From Acanthococcus lagerstroemiae (taxonomy: Eukaryota; Arthropoda; Insecta; Hemiptera; Eriococcidae), in contig CM063112.1 of assembly GCA_031841125.1 (NCBI GenBank), positions 8,830,603 to 8,894,602 of the forward strand: a stretch of DNA of 64,000 bases. The letters are read 5' to 3'. The notes beneath the pieces were generated by a model, which saw only the letters and a list, made by a program, of their open reading frames with translations, had not been told where the DNA came from and made no database searches. Positions 20,298-35,261 of this stretch are shown piece by piece. Position 1 is the stretch's first letter. Each line of letters begins with the position of its first letter. Both the position numbers and the translations under genes were made by a program.

Positions 20298-21764
20298 TGT
20301 GAGGACGCACACGAAAATGGACCAGTTGACCAAAAGTAAAATCTTATAGGAAAAGCGTTTCATATTGAGAGTATTTTTTTGTTATTACCGTTCTGTTATT
20401 TACCAACACTTCAACCTTGAAGGTCCTACACACTACCACACGCTTCCATAATCTCTTGTCCGTTTTTTTTTTTTCGGGAAAAATGTCCAGTGTTTTCCAA
20501 AGAATTTAAATGTTTGATGATCTCTGAAGAATTTCATCGAAAAACTTTGGGAAAATTCTCCAATGATTTTCAAGGAATTCCAATACTTTCCGGGGAGAGT
20601 CTTCTCGGAAATCTTTAGAAAATATTTCCAATGTTTCCCAAAGAATTTAATCAAAAATTTTTGAAAAAATTTTCCGATGATTTTTAAAGAATTTCATCGG
20701 TAATCTTCAGGAAACATTTCCAATTTTATCCAAAGAATTTCTATAAAAATCTTTGGGTAAATTTTCCGCCAATTCTTGAAGAATTTCGTAGGGAATATTT
20801 GGGGGAAAACTCTGATGGTTTTTGAAGAATCTTATCATCTTCAGAAAAATTGTTCTCCGAAGAATTTCATCGAAGATTCTCGGGAAAAATCTCCTATGAT
20901 TTTTAAGGAATTTCATTGGAAATTTCCGGGAAACAATACCGATAATTTCCAAAGAATCTTATCGGAAATCTTTTTTTGAAAAATTCCAATGTTTTCTAAA
21001 GAATTTAGTTTAATGATCTCCGGAGAATTTCATCGAAAACCTGTAGGTAAAATCTCCGATAATTTTTAAGAAATTTCATTGGAAATTTTTGCGAAAAATT
21101 TCCGATTATTTCCGAAAAATCCTATCGGAAATCTTTAGAAAAAATTACCAATGTTTTCCAAAGAATCTCAACAAATTACTTTGAGAAAATTTTTTGGTAA
21201 ATTTTGAAGAATTTCATAGGAAATATTCGGGGGAGAACTCCGATGGGTTTGAAGAATTTTATGAAAAATCGTCACAAAATATGTTCGATGATCTCCGAAG
21301 AATTTCATCGAAAATCTTTGGATCCGAGTTCCTTAAACAGGAAGAGTAGACAGGCATTCATGCAGCAAGATAAGTTGCCTACATTATAAGATTCGAGGTT
21401 CCCAGCGAGAAATGCATAAGACTCCCCTTCAGCCGGTACATAGGCAACTCATCCTGACAAAGGGTAAATGTATTCGCCTGCTCTCCCATTTAAAAGGGTA
21501 AAAATGAAAATACATCCAGTATTTATGGAAAATTGTTTTCGAATGATTTAATTTTACATAAGAACATGCTTTTTCCTTTATGTACTTTTTGACATAATAA
21601 ATTTTGACTTGCCTCACTGAAAACTGCAATATCTCGTTGAATTTTCAATACAGAGGTCTGGAGTTGGTTTTATTCGATTTCTAAAGGATGTTTACAAAAA
21701 TTTAGCAAAAAAAGTAAAAATCGAAAAACTGGTTAACTGGTCCCCTTTCATATGCGTCCTCGCA
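20298..21764. mobile_element. 1467-bp TIR element nested in the LINE
   Basis: The left end TGTGAGGACGCACACGAAAA and the right end in reverse complement TGCGAGGACGCATATGAAAG begin a 35-bp inverted repeat matching at about 29 of 35 positions, continuing through GGACCAGTTRACCA. TATA flanks both sides (20294-20297 and 21765-21768), a likely target duplication. LINE coding sequence stops at one border and resumes at the other. No transposase is present; most of the interior is a minisatellite-like array. It is a non-autonomous DNA transposon younger than the LINE it interrupts. Confidence 0.82.
20465..21330. repeat. degenerate minisatellite inside the nested element
   Basis: The words GAATTTCATCGGAAATC, TTTGGGAAAA and TTCCGATGATTTTCAAA alternate about twenty times with spacing of roughly 40-50 bases, heavily diverged. 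Short frames on both strands in this area (IFPKKK-like) are translations of the repeat and not genes. Confidence 0.75.
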
Positions 21765-22095
21765 TATAATCCTTCTACATACTCTACCCACCTTTTCACT
21801 TTTCCTTCAGCTGTGTAAATTGGCTCTCCCTCCTTATTTGTTATATTACTTGCTTTCTTCCTTCCTTTTCTGAACTTCATTTTTACTTTTCTATAGGCCG
21901 AGTCCATTTGTCCATTATTCATAAAATCTTCTACCTTATTACTTTTCTCTTTCATCCATTCCTCATTTGCCTTTTTACACACTCTCTTTAATTCAGTCCC
22001 TAATTTTTGATAAGCTAATCTACCTTCCCTATCGTTTGCACTCTTATATTTTCTTCGTTCATCCATCTTTCTGAGGATTTCCTCCTTCATCCATG

Positions 22096-23519
22096 GTTAG
22101 ATTGGCTACATCTGTTCAAAACTCTTTTGGATTTTCCCAGACTTGATCAGCCCTCTTCAAGACTTGATTATAACTTGTGAGTTCCCTCAATACTCTAAAA
22201 ACTTTTTAAGACTAAGTTTAATCTCCTCCAGAACTTAAATTAAAAGATTCTGTAAGTCTTCTTAGACTTGTTTAAAAGTCTCTATATTATTTATTTATTT
22301 AGTAGTCTCCTCCCCCATCACAGCGGTTAGGCCAATTACGATGGGGGGGGGGGTGAGTTACAAAAAAAATTGTTTCCAAATAATAATAATAATAATAATA
22401 ATAATAACTCTTTTGACCCCTTACTTCCTACGTTACGTTCCCGGTCTCTCATCCCTACCACAGCCTCAGTTTATTTCCGAAACATCAGGAGGCATGAAGA
22501 CCAACTGGGAACTCAGAATGCATGATGACCTAGTAGGGTTCGAAATCAATTGACTGATGGACTCTCAGTGCCTGAGTTTGAAAGTTTTTATTATGACTCT
22601 TGGAAAGTTATTTACAACTTTCGAAACTCTCTCATACTTGTGTAAGATTCCTTGAAATTCTTTAAAAACTCTGACAGGCTCGCGTTTTAGTACGATGAGA
22701 CATTTTGCCATGTAAAAATCCGCGTTTTTGATTCCAATATTTATCTGCGGAGAAGCAATCGCCCAATTTTCTTCCTCCTATATCCACGCCTGGCTACTAC
22801 AGAGGAAAGAATTGCGCTTAAAGTTAAAGGAGTCCAAGTGACAAAACCAGATATCCGCGCGAGATAAATGCAGGTAAAGTTGAGTAGTTGCGAATGAAAT
22901 TAGGGGAAGCAGTATGCGGTCGAGTGAAACGATAAGCGACTCTATATCTACATAGAAGAGTGTCAACGACGTAACAGTTGCATATACATATCTGCTTTCA
23001 CAGGGGCGCGAATTCGGTACGGTTCAAAAGTTCAAAATGTCAATTCGAGTGGTTTAATTCTGGGCGCCTTAATTCAGCTCTACTCTAAACTTGAGAAAAA
23101 CTGAGCGCAGGTTTTCAAAATTCATCCGAAATTTCCAGATAAAACACAGCATTTTATGAAAGAAGAACGGAAGAGGACGTCAGTCCACTAATATGAATTA
23201 CGAGCAAAGGCAGGCAAACGTTTTCCCGTGTCCCAAGATTCCCAAACAAAACATCACCGAGGTTCTAAGCTGATAAAGCCATCTCGGCAAGTTACAACAG
23301 TCATGTCATGCACTATACTAATAGATCCTCGTACCTTGTTAAACGGGCGCTGATACCAATAAAATCACAAAAAGATATTCATCGCATCTGTTTATGATTA
23401 GTGTGCTTACCGTATTCCAACTCGTACCGTTCCAACGTGTTCCGAAAAAACGTTAACGAATTCGCAATGCTGTGTAGCCGGTTGACGTAGACAAATGCTC
23501 TGCGACACCATCATTTGAC
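22096..23519. other. intergenic with microsatellite
   Basis: Contains a G-run near 22341 and an (AAT)n microsatellite at about 22381-22407. Words based on AAGACTTG/GACTC are enriched at 22110-22270. No gene recognised. Confidence 0.5.
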
Positions 23520-23594
23520 TTTTACTGTCAAATTAGATTCCCTGGTAAAACGGTTGCAGTGGAATTCGGAGACTCTGTTCTGTAAAACGTAAGT
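23520..23594 (+). other. candidate 5' untranslated exon of the AAA-ATPase-like gene
   Basis: A strong donor, AAAAC|GTAAGTA, lies at about 23589. A matching acceptor, pyrimidine-rich and ending ATGTTACAG, lies at 23895, 28 bases before the well-placed ATG at 23923. Together they predict a non-coding first exon and an intron of about 300 bases. No transcript evidence is available here. Confidence 0.35.
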
Positions 23595-23922
23595 ACATAT
23601 GAAATTCTATCTCAATTTATAATACAATCTAAATTACAATACAATACGAGTAACATGTAGAGTAAATTATTTTTCCGGGTACTTGAGAATCTCGAGACAA
23701 ACATCCCAAAATAGGTACCCATACTTACTTTTGACCACATCTTCCCGTAGTAAATACTCTCAAAATATCTTGATTAGAATAGTGCGAAAGAATGTACCCA
23801 TGTCTTTTTACGAATCCTGGGACTGACCATATCTTACACAGAAAACTGAACGGTACCTATTATACTACGAGTAATTTTCTCATTCCATGTTACAGCAAAG
23901 TTCTGAGCTAAGTTTATTTACC

Positions 23923-25167
23923 ATGGACCATCAGTGGTGCCAGCTTCCTTACTTTGTCGACAAGAGCCTGCTCATCAAAACGTTCCTGAAATCGCGCCAT
24001 AAGGTCATTTTAATCACCGCTCCTCAAGGCTTTTTGAAAACCACCAACATCAGAATGATCGCTTCGTTTCTCAGTATAGGACCGCACGATGACTGGGAAA
24101 CGAACAGAATACAAAAGTCGATGCTGTTTCACGATCTGAACATCATGAAGTACAAGCGCATAGTTGACGAGCATTTAGGTAAATATCCCGTCGTATACTT
24201 TTCGTTCTACCAATGGGAGGCGTACAGTGTTCGGAGTATGGTAACCACAATTCAATATTTCTACAGCAAGTACCAGTACCTACGCCAAAGTGCCAGACTG
24301 ACGCTGGAAGATATAGTCGTCTTTGAGACATACCTTGAGTACGACCACAAAGATCTGGGGACTAGCAAGTTGAAATTAGCTGACGCGTTGAAAACTATAT
24401 GCGAGCTGCTGCATAAGCACTACGAAAAGAAACTTTACGTGTTCATCGACAATTACGACGCTCCGGTGCTCGAGGCGATGGCTAAGAACAGGCCGATGTA
24501 CAATTTTCAACCGTTCCTCCAGAGAATGATATCGGGAGTCTGCAACAGTCAAAGCGTGCACAAGGTGCTACTCACCGGAATCACGAGCGCTGAGCGGAGC
24601 CTAGGCAATGACGTCACTGAGTACAAGTTTTTGCACAACCACGCGTTCTCCAAGTACTTCGGGTTCACCGAAGAAGATTTGCCGAAAGTGGCGAATAAGT
24701 GTAGCGCCGAGGTGCTCCAGGAGATGCAGAGTCGAAATTACATCACGATCACCGGTACAAAAATGTATTCGCCGGAATGGATACTCAATTACTTGAACTA
24801 TTCCCAGATGGAAGACCGAATCTGGTACCATAGCCTTTTCACAAAACCCGTTTACAGGACGCCTAGTATCCAAACGAAATTACGCATATTATATGATGGT
24901 AGAACCGTGAAATTCACCATTTGTAAGTTCGATACCCCACGGGCCGTATTATTGTTGAATAAATTGTTAAATGGCACACTGGAGGATGAACTGGAGGAAT
25001 CAGAGATCGATATGTTAATGACGTTGCTTCTTGAATTCGGGATGCTGACCTTTGCCGAGAACTCTAATTCGACTACTGGTTTTAGCTGTTGGACATCGAG
25101 TCAGAAGATGAAATTCAGTATAATTAATACCAGTCGAATAAGTAAGTGTCTAAAAATTAGTTTTTAA
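23923..25167 (+). CDS. bacterial-type AAA-ATPase-like protein (DUF1703/PF09820 family)
   Basis: The 414-residue frame matches the AAA-ATPase-like family known mainly from bacteria such as Bacteroidetes, Fusobacteria and intracellular proteobacteria. Landmarks in order: YFVDKSLLIKTFLKS (residues 10-24, family YVDKTxLIxxLL), KVILITAPQGFLKTTN (27-42, Walker A region), VYFSF near 91, LYVFIDNYDAPVLEA (171-185, Walker B region), LLTGI near 216, FGFTEEDLPKV near 247, YSPEWILNYLN near 285, and VLLLNKLLNG near 345. The start at 23923 was chosen for its ACCATGG context and because the acceptor at 23895 lies between it and the earlier in-frame ATG at 23887. Two key motifs are altered: the family GKT is LKT here, and IDEYD is IDNYD, so ATP hydrolysis may be lost. 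The usual C-terminal PD-(D/E)XK nuclease domain is absent. A GTAAGT at 25143 could be a donor giving a slightly different C-terminus. Its GC content is visibly higher than its surroundings. It probably derives from bacterial transfer; contamination is unlikely given the flanking insect DNA. Confidence 0.85.
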   Translation: MDHQWCQLPYFVDKSLLIKTFLKSRHKVILITAPQGFLKTTNIRMIASFLSIGPHDDWETNRIQKSMLFHDLNIMKYKRIVDEHLGKYPVVYFSFYQWEAYSVRSMVTTIQYFYSKYQYLRQSARLTLEDIVVFETYLEYDHKDLGTSKLKLADALKTICELLHKHYEKKLYVFIDNYDAPVLEAMAKNRPMYNFQPFLQRMISGVCNSQSVHKVLLTGITSAERSLGNDVTEYKFLHNHAFSKYFGFTEEDLPKVANKCSAEVLQEMQSRNYITITGTKMYSPEWILNYLNYSQMEDRIWYHSLFTKPVYRTPSIQTKLRILYDGRTVKFTICKFDTPRAVLLLNKLLNGTLEDELEESEIDMLMTLLLEFGMLTFAENSNSTTGFSCWTSSQKMKFSIINTSRISKCLKISF

Positions 25168-26192
25168 GTTGTTTTTTTTTGTATAGGTGTAAAGTGAAAG
25201 CTAGCCTGAAGTGACGCACTAGCTAAAGATGCAGTAATGGTGTAAAAAATTTTAATACTCAATGTTTTTTAAAAATTCTCTTTTCCTCGCAACACAGTTG
25301 TTTGTACAAAATTTTTTAAATATGGTATCATGCACTTTCACAACTGTAATAAAGTTTTATCATCTCATTATACACTGTAATACGTACATGCCGGTATTCT
25401 GTCTCTACAAACAGGGGGCTTTGTTTTCAAACTTACTGATGGCAGTTAAATGAAACGAAGAAAGTATATTATATAGTTTTACAAGCCTGTCTCTAATAAC
25501 TTAATATGTAGTACCTACTTTTCAAAATTTGAAGGCAGGCAACATCATCAAGCAAAAAATTATGCAAAATATAGAAATATATGTGTCTTTACCTCGAAAA
25601 ATTCATTTCATTTCAGCAACAGGCTCCACATGAAAATTTTTCAAACGACGTTCTTCATCCTCACATAAGTTTGGTTCAGGAACACAGGTCATAGAATCCT
25701 AATGGAGAACAAAAAATTGTAACTAATTCTGCAACTAAGTGAGAGTATATGTAGATAGTGTCAGGATCCTAGCAGTGTGACTAAAAACAGATTGTTTGAA
25801 AGAAACGAAGTTTCTATGATCAAGTAAAAGGAGGTATTCAAATAGAATTCACATAACCTGATCTATATAAGCAAAAGTATATGGATCATAAGATGGACTT
25901 CGTTCACTTTTTTAAAAGTTTTCTTCATCTTATTGAATCTAATTGTATGAATCTTGTTAGGTTCTTGAATCAAATTAGATATGTATACATGTATATATGG
26001 TCAACGTTTATTAATTTGTTACCTACAAGTACTTCCTAACTTGATACATTTGAAGTTAATTGTAGGTACTTGAAAATATATCAATGTTAAATTATACTCA
26101 TTATCTAGAACTGACAATTGATAAGCCAAATGAGAAATTATATCAACATACCTAACTCCTTAATATCAATTGGAGAGATTTAGTAAGTACTA
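25168..26192. other. intergenic, nothing recognised
   Basis: AT-rich sequence with no domain, RNA or repeat that I can support. A possible 45-bp intron and short terminal exon of the upstream gene would end at about 25197. Confidence 0.5.
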
Positions 26193-26560
26193 CAGTGAAA
26201 CGTCGTTTATCCGCACGTCAATTATCCGCACACGTCCAAAAAAAAAGAAAAAATCACAACTATCTGAAACTGTTTATAACCTGACCGTTTTTGACTGACT
26301 GAGTCCGGTATTTACTTGCATAGTACTGTACATACTCCTGCTGCTGAAAAGGATGAGAGATTTAGCTGCAAAAAAGAGATATGCACCGGTGCAGTTCAAA
26401 AGAAGATTTCGGATTACTTTATGGATAAACAGTAATGGAAATTGTGTATCTTTTATTAAATATTTACTCTAAGTTATAATACACAATTTCGGTTAACCGC
26501 AAAATTTTTTATCCGCACAACCCTCGGTCCCAATTAGTGCGGATAAACGACGTTTCACTG
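26193..26560. mobile_element. Tigger/pogo-like MITE, 368 bp
   Basis: The ends are inverted repeats of 23 bases, CAGTGAAACGTCGTTTATCC... at 26193 and its complement finishing at 26560. TA flanks the left end; the right has CG then TA. The interior holds a transposase C-terminal relic, frame KKISDYFMDKQ just before 26435, typical of Tigger-type elements. So this is an internally deleted copy of a Tc1/mariner-superfamily element. Confidence 0.85.
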
Positions 26561-28314
26561 CGTATTGTAATTTCCCGTTGACATTACGTTTTTATTGTAC
26601 ATATCAGTGCTTCAGTGTTATTGATACAGTAACAGTGAAATCTATAGTTTTTAGATACCCATCTTAAAATGTCAAAAACACGTAATAGGAAGTTCTAAAT
26701 TTGGAGGACCCCAGGGCGATATTTCTCAAATTCAGCAACCCAGTACCTTAGTTTCATACATCACTACTATTAAGATCTGTATATGTCCAGGTAGGACTTT
26801 GCAATATGCTTACAGCAGCAGAAATCAGCAAACATTACACGCATGTCTTTTTATCCATACAAAGTACAAGAGGAAATCAAATTATAGAACTCACAGATGA
26901 TGACTTACAACATTCAAAGTTGAAAAAGGTATACGTTAGAATAAATCAAGTATACATATATAACACACTTTTCAGAATTAAAAAACTTACCATAGCAATA
27001 CCAAGATCTACAGACTGAAGATCAGCGTAACACATTTCTCTCCTCCAATGTACACCAATGCGTTGAAAGAACAGACAGCTCAGTAGTATGCGGATATATT
27101 AATGCTTTCTCATTATAGTTCTCGGTAATTGTGGTCTCTTTAGTTTTCATTCTGAAACAGTATCTCAAATTTCAGAGAAAAAAAAGTTCGGCTAACTATT
27201 CACCAAAATCCCATAGGAACTAATATAAATAACCTACAACGTTAAATTTAGAGTAAGTATAGGATGCTGTAATAATCCTACACCTTCAGGGAAATTTATT
27301 TTCAGCAACCAAGAATGCATGGTATGATCAGTATTCTCAGAGAAATGGAAACTATGACACTAGGAGTGTTACCCCACCACACTCCATTTTATCATTAATT
27401 AATACAAATATACTTTGGAAGACAGTATATCCATTCAATTATTGTTATTGGAAACTATTTGCGTACTCAAGGGCATTTTATGAAGTCATAAAAAGGAGTG
27501 ATCTCTTCCAAAACTGACATCACGGTTTAAGGTCACTAATACTAACACAGGTACCTAATAAAAATTGAACTACCGACTGATAACTATGAAGTAGTATTTC
27601 ATCAATTGACTTATCTACTGAAATTATATTAAAATTTAAATCATAATCACATTTACAAGCTCTCAGGATGATCTTCCCTTTTCAAATTCGAAATTCATTC
27701 AGGGTGTCCATTTTGACATTTCTTCATGGCGATCAGTGTGACCAGATGAAACGTTGAAAATCAAAATCAAAATGACTGTAGTTTTATTCTATCAGCAGTT
27801 TGATAATGACGAAAAAATACTGTCAATACTATCAATGATTTCTTAATCGTTCTTTTAGATTCCCGCATACTGTTTGTTATACCAGGAAATCAGGAAATGA
27901 ATTATACCTATTTATTTGATTGTTATTCCTCACTGAGTACCTAATACCTATATCCTATTATCTATTTTGTCTTAATCATAAGCGACAAAACCTGCACTAG
28001 AGAGCGCTGCAAATTCACATGCGTGAGTAATGAGTAAGTATAACTTACTGAAAGGGTGATCATGGATCATGGATACAACTTTTAAATAATGGAAATACTG
28101 CTATCCTTAGAAGGGTAAAAAACGGCCGACCCACTTGCATTGACTATAATTTATTCTATTGTTCAGTAACAATACAATAAAATGTATAACGAGTTTTTTT
28201 AAAAATCAATTTCTAATTGATTTAAAGGCGTTTAAAGTTTTCTGTAGGTAATCTTATGAAAAATTGTATATGATCACCTTTTTGCAGGGCTACCAACTTT
28301 GGGAACTCCAAGTT
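26561..28314. other. intergenic, mostly nothing
   Basis: Short unsupported frames only (for example 26806-27018). The piece at about 27984-28100 matches another at about 59450-59580 (see repeat entry). Confidence 0.5.
27984..28100. repeat. dispersed repeat, copy 1
   Basis: AAACCTGCACTAGAGAGCGC then TGCAAATTCAC and GGGTGATCATG also occur, with small differences, at about 59453-59545. It is non-coding and the element class is unknown. Confidence 0.65.
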
Positions 28315-28562
28315 GGACGCTGTTCAGCAAAAGGGAACCAACTAGCAAAATGCGCTTTTTGAGAACACGTGATTTAAAGTTCAAGAGCCATGTAGAAACT
28401 ATACGGCATTGCGTTTACTGATAAGCTTTTTTCAACGTGAGTACACATTTTTGAATCGGGAGCTCAATTTTGAAAAATTCTACGTTTCACGCTCTTTCCA
28501 ACGATACTAATAATTCATTTTGTTTATAAATGTTAGTTGGTTCCCTTTTGTTGAACAGCGTC
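28315..28562. mobile_element. 248-bp MITE with about 30-bp TIRs, AGTT target duplication
   Basis: GGACGCTGTTCARCAAAAGG continuing with GAACCAACTA forms the left end at 28315 and, inverted, the right end at 28562, with a single mismatch over about 30 bases. AGTT flanks both ends, a likely 4-bp target duplication. No coding content. Confidence 0.85.
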
Positions 28563-31302
28563 CAGTTTTAGTGCCTAATAAGATCACTAAATTCTATAGA
28601 TGTTTTTTAAGTTTTTCTTTTATCTGCCAAATTGAAATTTAAATTGAAAAATTAGTGATTTTCATGATAGGTATATATTTAATACATTAGCAACCTGGCA
28701 CTTAAAATACCGAAGTCAGCAAAATCCATCAGATTAACTTACATTAAAACTAGGTATTCTCGTTATTGAAAATTGTAGTATTGTTTACTCCCGTCAAGCT
28801 CGGGGGTCTATCTCTCATCCAAATGTTGATACATGTGTATGCCATTGTAATTAATGGTACCTATCCATCAGCACTATCATTTACTCTATGGGTTCAGTAA
28901 TCATATTCTCAATTGGCAAGTCAATCAAAATCAAATATCCGTGAAACACTAAAAACTGAAAATAGCAAAATCATTCAAGTTTTGGATACTTTAATCGAAG
29001 AGACCTTGTAATATTTCACATATTTGGGAACTTTTCTTTCTTTCCTTCTATTGTCCACAGTATTATAAAAATTGTAAAGGAGAGCCACTATCAAAGATAA
29101 CTATTAATATAATCAAAGTGTCTATTTGTCGGTACAGTACCTACTGGTTATTATTACAGAAGAAAGTACAAGTGCAGATTGTTAATAATGTGGCGTATAA
29201 TACTTTTCTTAGTCATCATAATTCTCACGTATGCCATCGTCACAGACGCACATTAGTCCTCTACGTTTTTGTAGAGCTTTTAGGCTCTTGTGCATTAAAC
29301 ACACCCACAGTCATTAAGAGACAGCGATGATGCTTCATATGTTTCAACTGCTTGATTTGTGCACTTCTATCGTAAATCCGCTATGATTTCGAAGCGGCCC
29401 ACGATGAACTCTGCTCAATTGTATCCGTTTTACTATACATCATTAATCAAGCAGAGGCTTCGAATGAATAACTGAAGAGAAAATGGTCATTTTACCACTC
29501 TCTCCAATCTGCAATGAGTTATTAGAGGAAACGAATGAAATTTTATTAAATGAATAGAAAAATAAGAAAAATTATTTAGATATATTATTGTTTTCAATGA
29601 CTAAAGTTTTGGAAAGAATGCCGCACTCATCATCCCATTTATATAGGACCTCTGATATCAGCTTACAGATGTGAATCGTGAGTGAAAGGGTTGAGAACTT
29701 TAGGCCGTATGTTCGCCCATGTCATTTTCATTAGGTCATGCTTTTTGCTGACTAACTTTTAGCATCATTACAATTTACAACAATACCTAGCTGCTGAGTT
29801 ATCACATAATCATGCGATCAAACGCAAAAAGTCGCAGTCCCACGATGTAGAGACTTCGGATCTACAAATAGTGTTAAACAAGCTAAATTGCACATTACGA
29901 GATGAAAGCAGCCTATGTACCTATGCATCATCAAATATCCGTATGCAGTGCGCTATCCCTAGGATCAACTTCTTCCTGAAACAACTGGGTAAGTTATACC
30001 CACAAAAATGTGACTCAACTAGAAATGGATTTATTTTCCAATGTCCAGTCAATGAATTGATCGTTCAGTGGACACCATAAGAATTGAATAATGAATTTCC
30101 TAGTCAGCAGATAGGCAATTCTCTAGAACGGCAAAATTTGAGCGGGGTAAGAACTGATGAGCAGTAGTAGTCAAGACTAGGTCCTGATTTGAGGTGGACA
30201 TTAACTGTGCCGCCACCACCACCACTACAAAAATACTTCTCGATCATTTACCTATTTTCATACCTTCAATTTCGAAGCAACCCCTCCCCATCTTGCTGAA
30301 ACACAAGAAATGAGGATGACGATTAGCAAAATGCTACACCCATGCTGCGCTTAATGAGATGTACCAAAAATTTCCATGATGGAGGTCGGAACAGATATTG
30401 TAAAACAAGTTTACATTGAACACTATTATACACTTCTATGTGCATTTACACGCTGAACATGCGTACATTTGCAGATATGGTAGTCAACCGTGAACTTGTC
30501 TAACATTTTGTTTACACGCCTTATTGGTACACCATTAATACGATAAACACGTTGTCTGTGTTACTATGTTTATGGTTAGGTCTTGGGTACCAAAAGAGGA
30601 ATGAAATGTTCTTGATACAGTTTTGTGTTTCATTCAGTTGAAAAATACATCATCAAAATGAGCTGTACATACTTCAGTCTAATAGGTAGCCTTCCTGGGT
30701 ATTCATGCAGTCAGTAGAATCTACGCGCATTAAAATATCACTCGATTTTTCTTTCTAAGTACAAACTAATCCCAACTTCAACAGAAAATAAACAACTGTT
30801 ATAATTAAACACTAAATACAGAATTATAAATAGGTAATAAAAAATAACAACGTTAAAACAAACATTAATCCGAAATGCAGGCTGCATTTTGAATAAGTCA
30901 TAATTTAAAAAATATGTTCGGGTTACTCGAACCTTAATCAGAGATCACCGGAGTCTGTTTGATCAATGAATGGGACAGAGCATTTAGTTGAACCGATATT
31001 TCAGTTCGGAGTAACAAAAACTGGAAGCGATATTTCAGTCGCACGAGTAGTTTCACTGATACGTCATCAACAGTGGTCAAAATGGTAGCAGAGATACTGC
31101 TAAATTAAACGGACACATAAATTACTAATTTCACGCAAAATTTTTAGATGAACACATGCAGACTACACTCAGCAAGGAAGACAATTACGAGTACAGGAAG
31201 TATAGAGCCAGTCAACATAACAACCCTCCCAAAATAATCTGATATGTTGACTTGGATAGGAAACTGCTACACATCGGTTACCAAAATGCAAAACAGGCTC
31301 AA
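28563..31302. other. intergenic, nothing recognised
   Basis: About 2.7 kb of AT-rich sequence. The short frames at 29118-29330 and 29871-30080 have no domain and no splice context. No RNA gene or repeat seen. Confidence 0.5.

Positions 31303-35261
<3,959 letters not shown>

Larger units (their letters stand above)
18705..22095 (-). mobile_element. decayed LINE, minus strand, interrupted by a DNA element
   Basis: Reading on the minus strand from 22090: a linker region (MKEEILRKMDERRKY, AYRKVKMKFRKGRK), a break caused by an inserted element, then KKALRDLKKGKAPGI (reverse transcriptase start, about 20220). The catalytic block SLSPVLCNLYLEWAIKKF and LRFADDIVLLAE lie near 19500. The end, SNGRIRRNEKVLNG...RDRERWRAASYRL, reaches about 18738. 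The 3' end is a run of ATC/ATG trinucleotides at 18705-18725. The order and the arginine-rich end with WR are typical of a widespread insect LINE family. Multiple frameshifts show it is dead. The 5' half (endonuclease) is absent, as expected from incomplete reverse transcription. Confidence 0.85.

Noticed and set aside
20433..20979. Lysine/phenylalanine-rich short frames on both strands
   Set aside because: Translations of the degenerate minisatellite inside the nested element.
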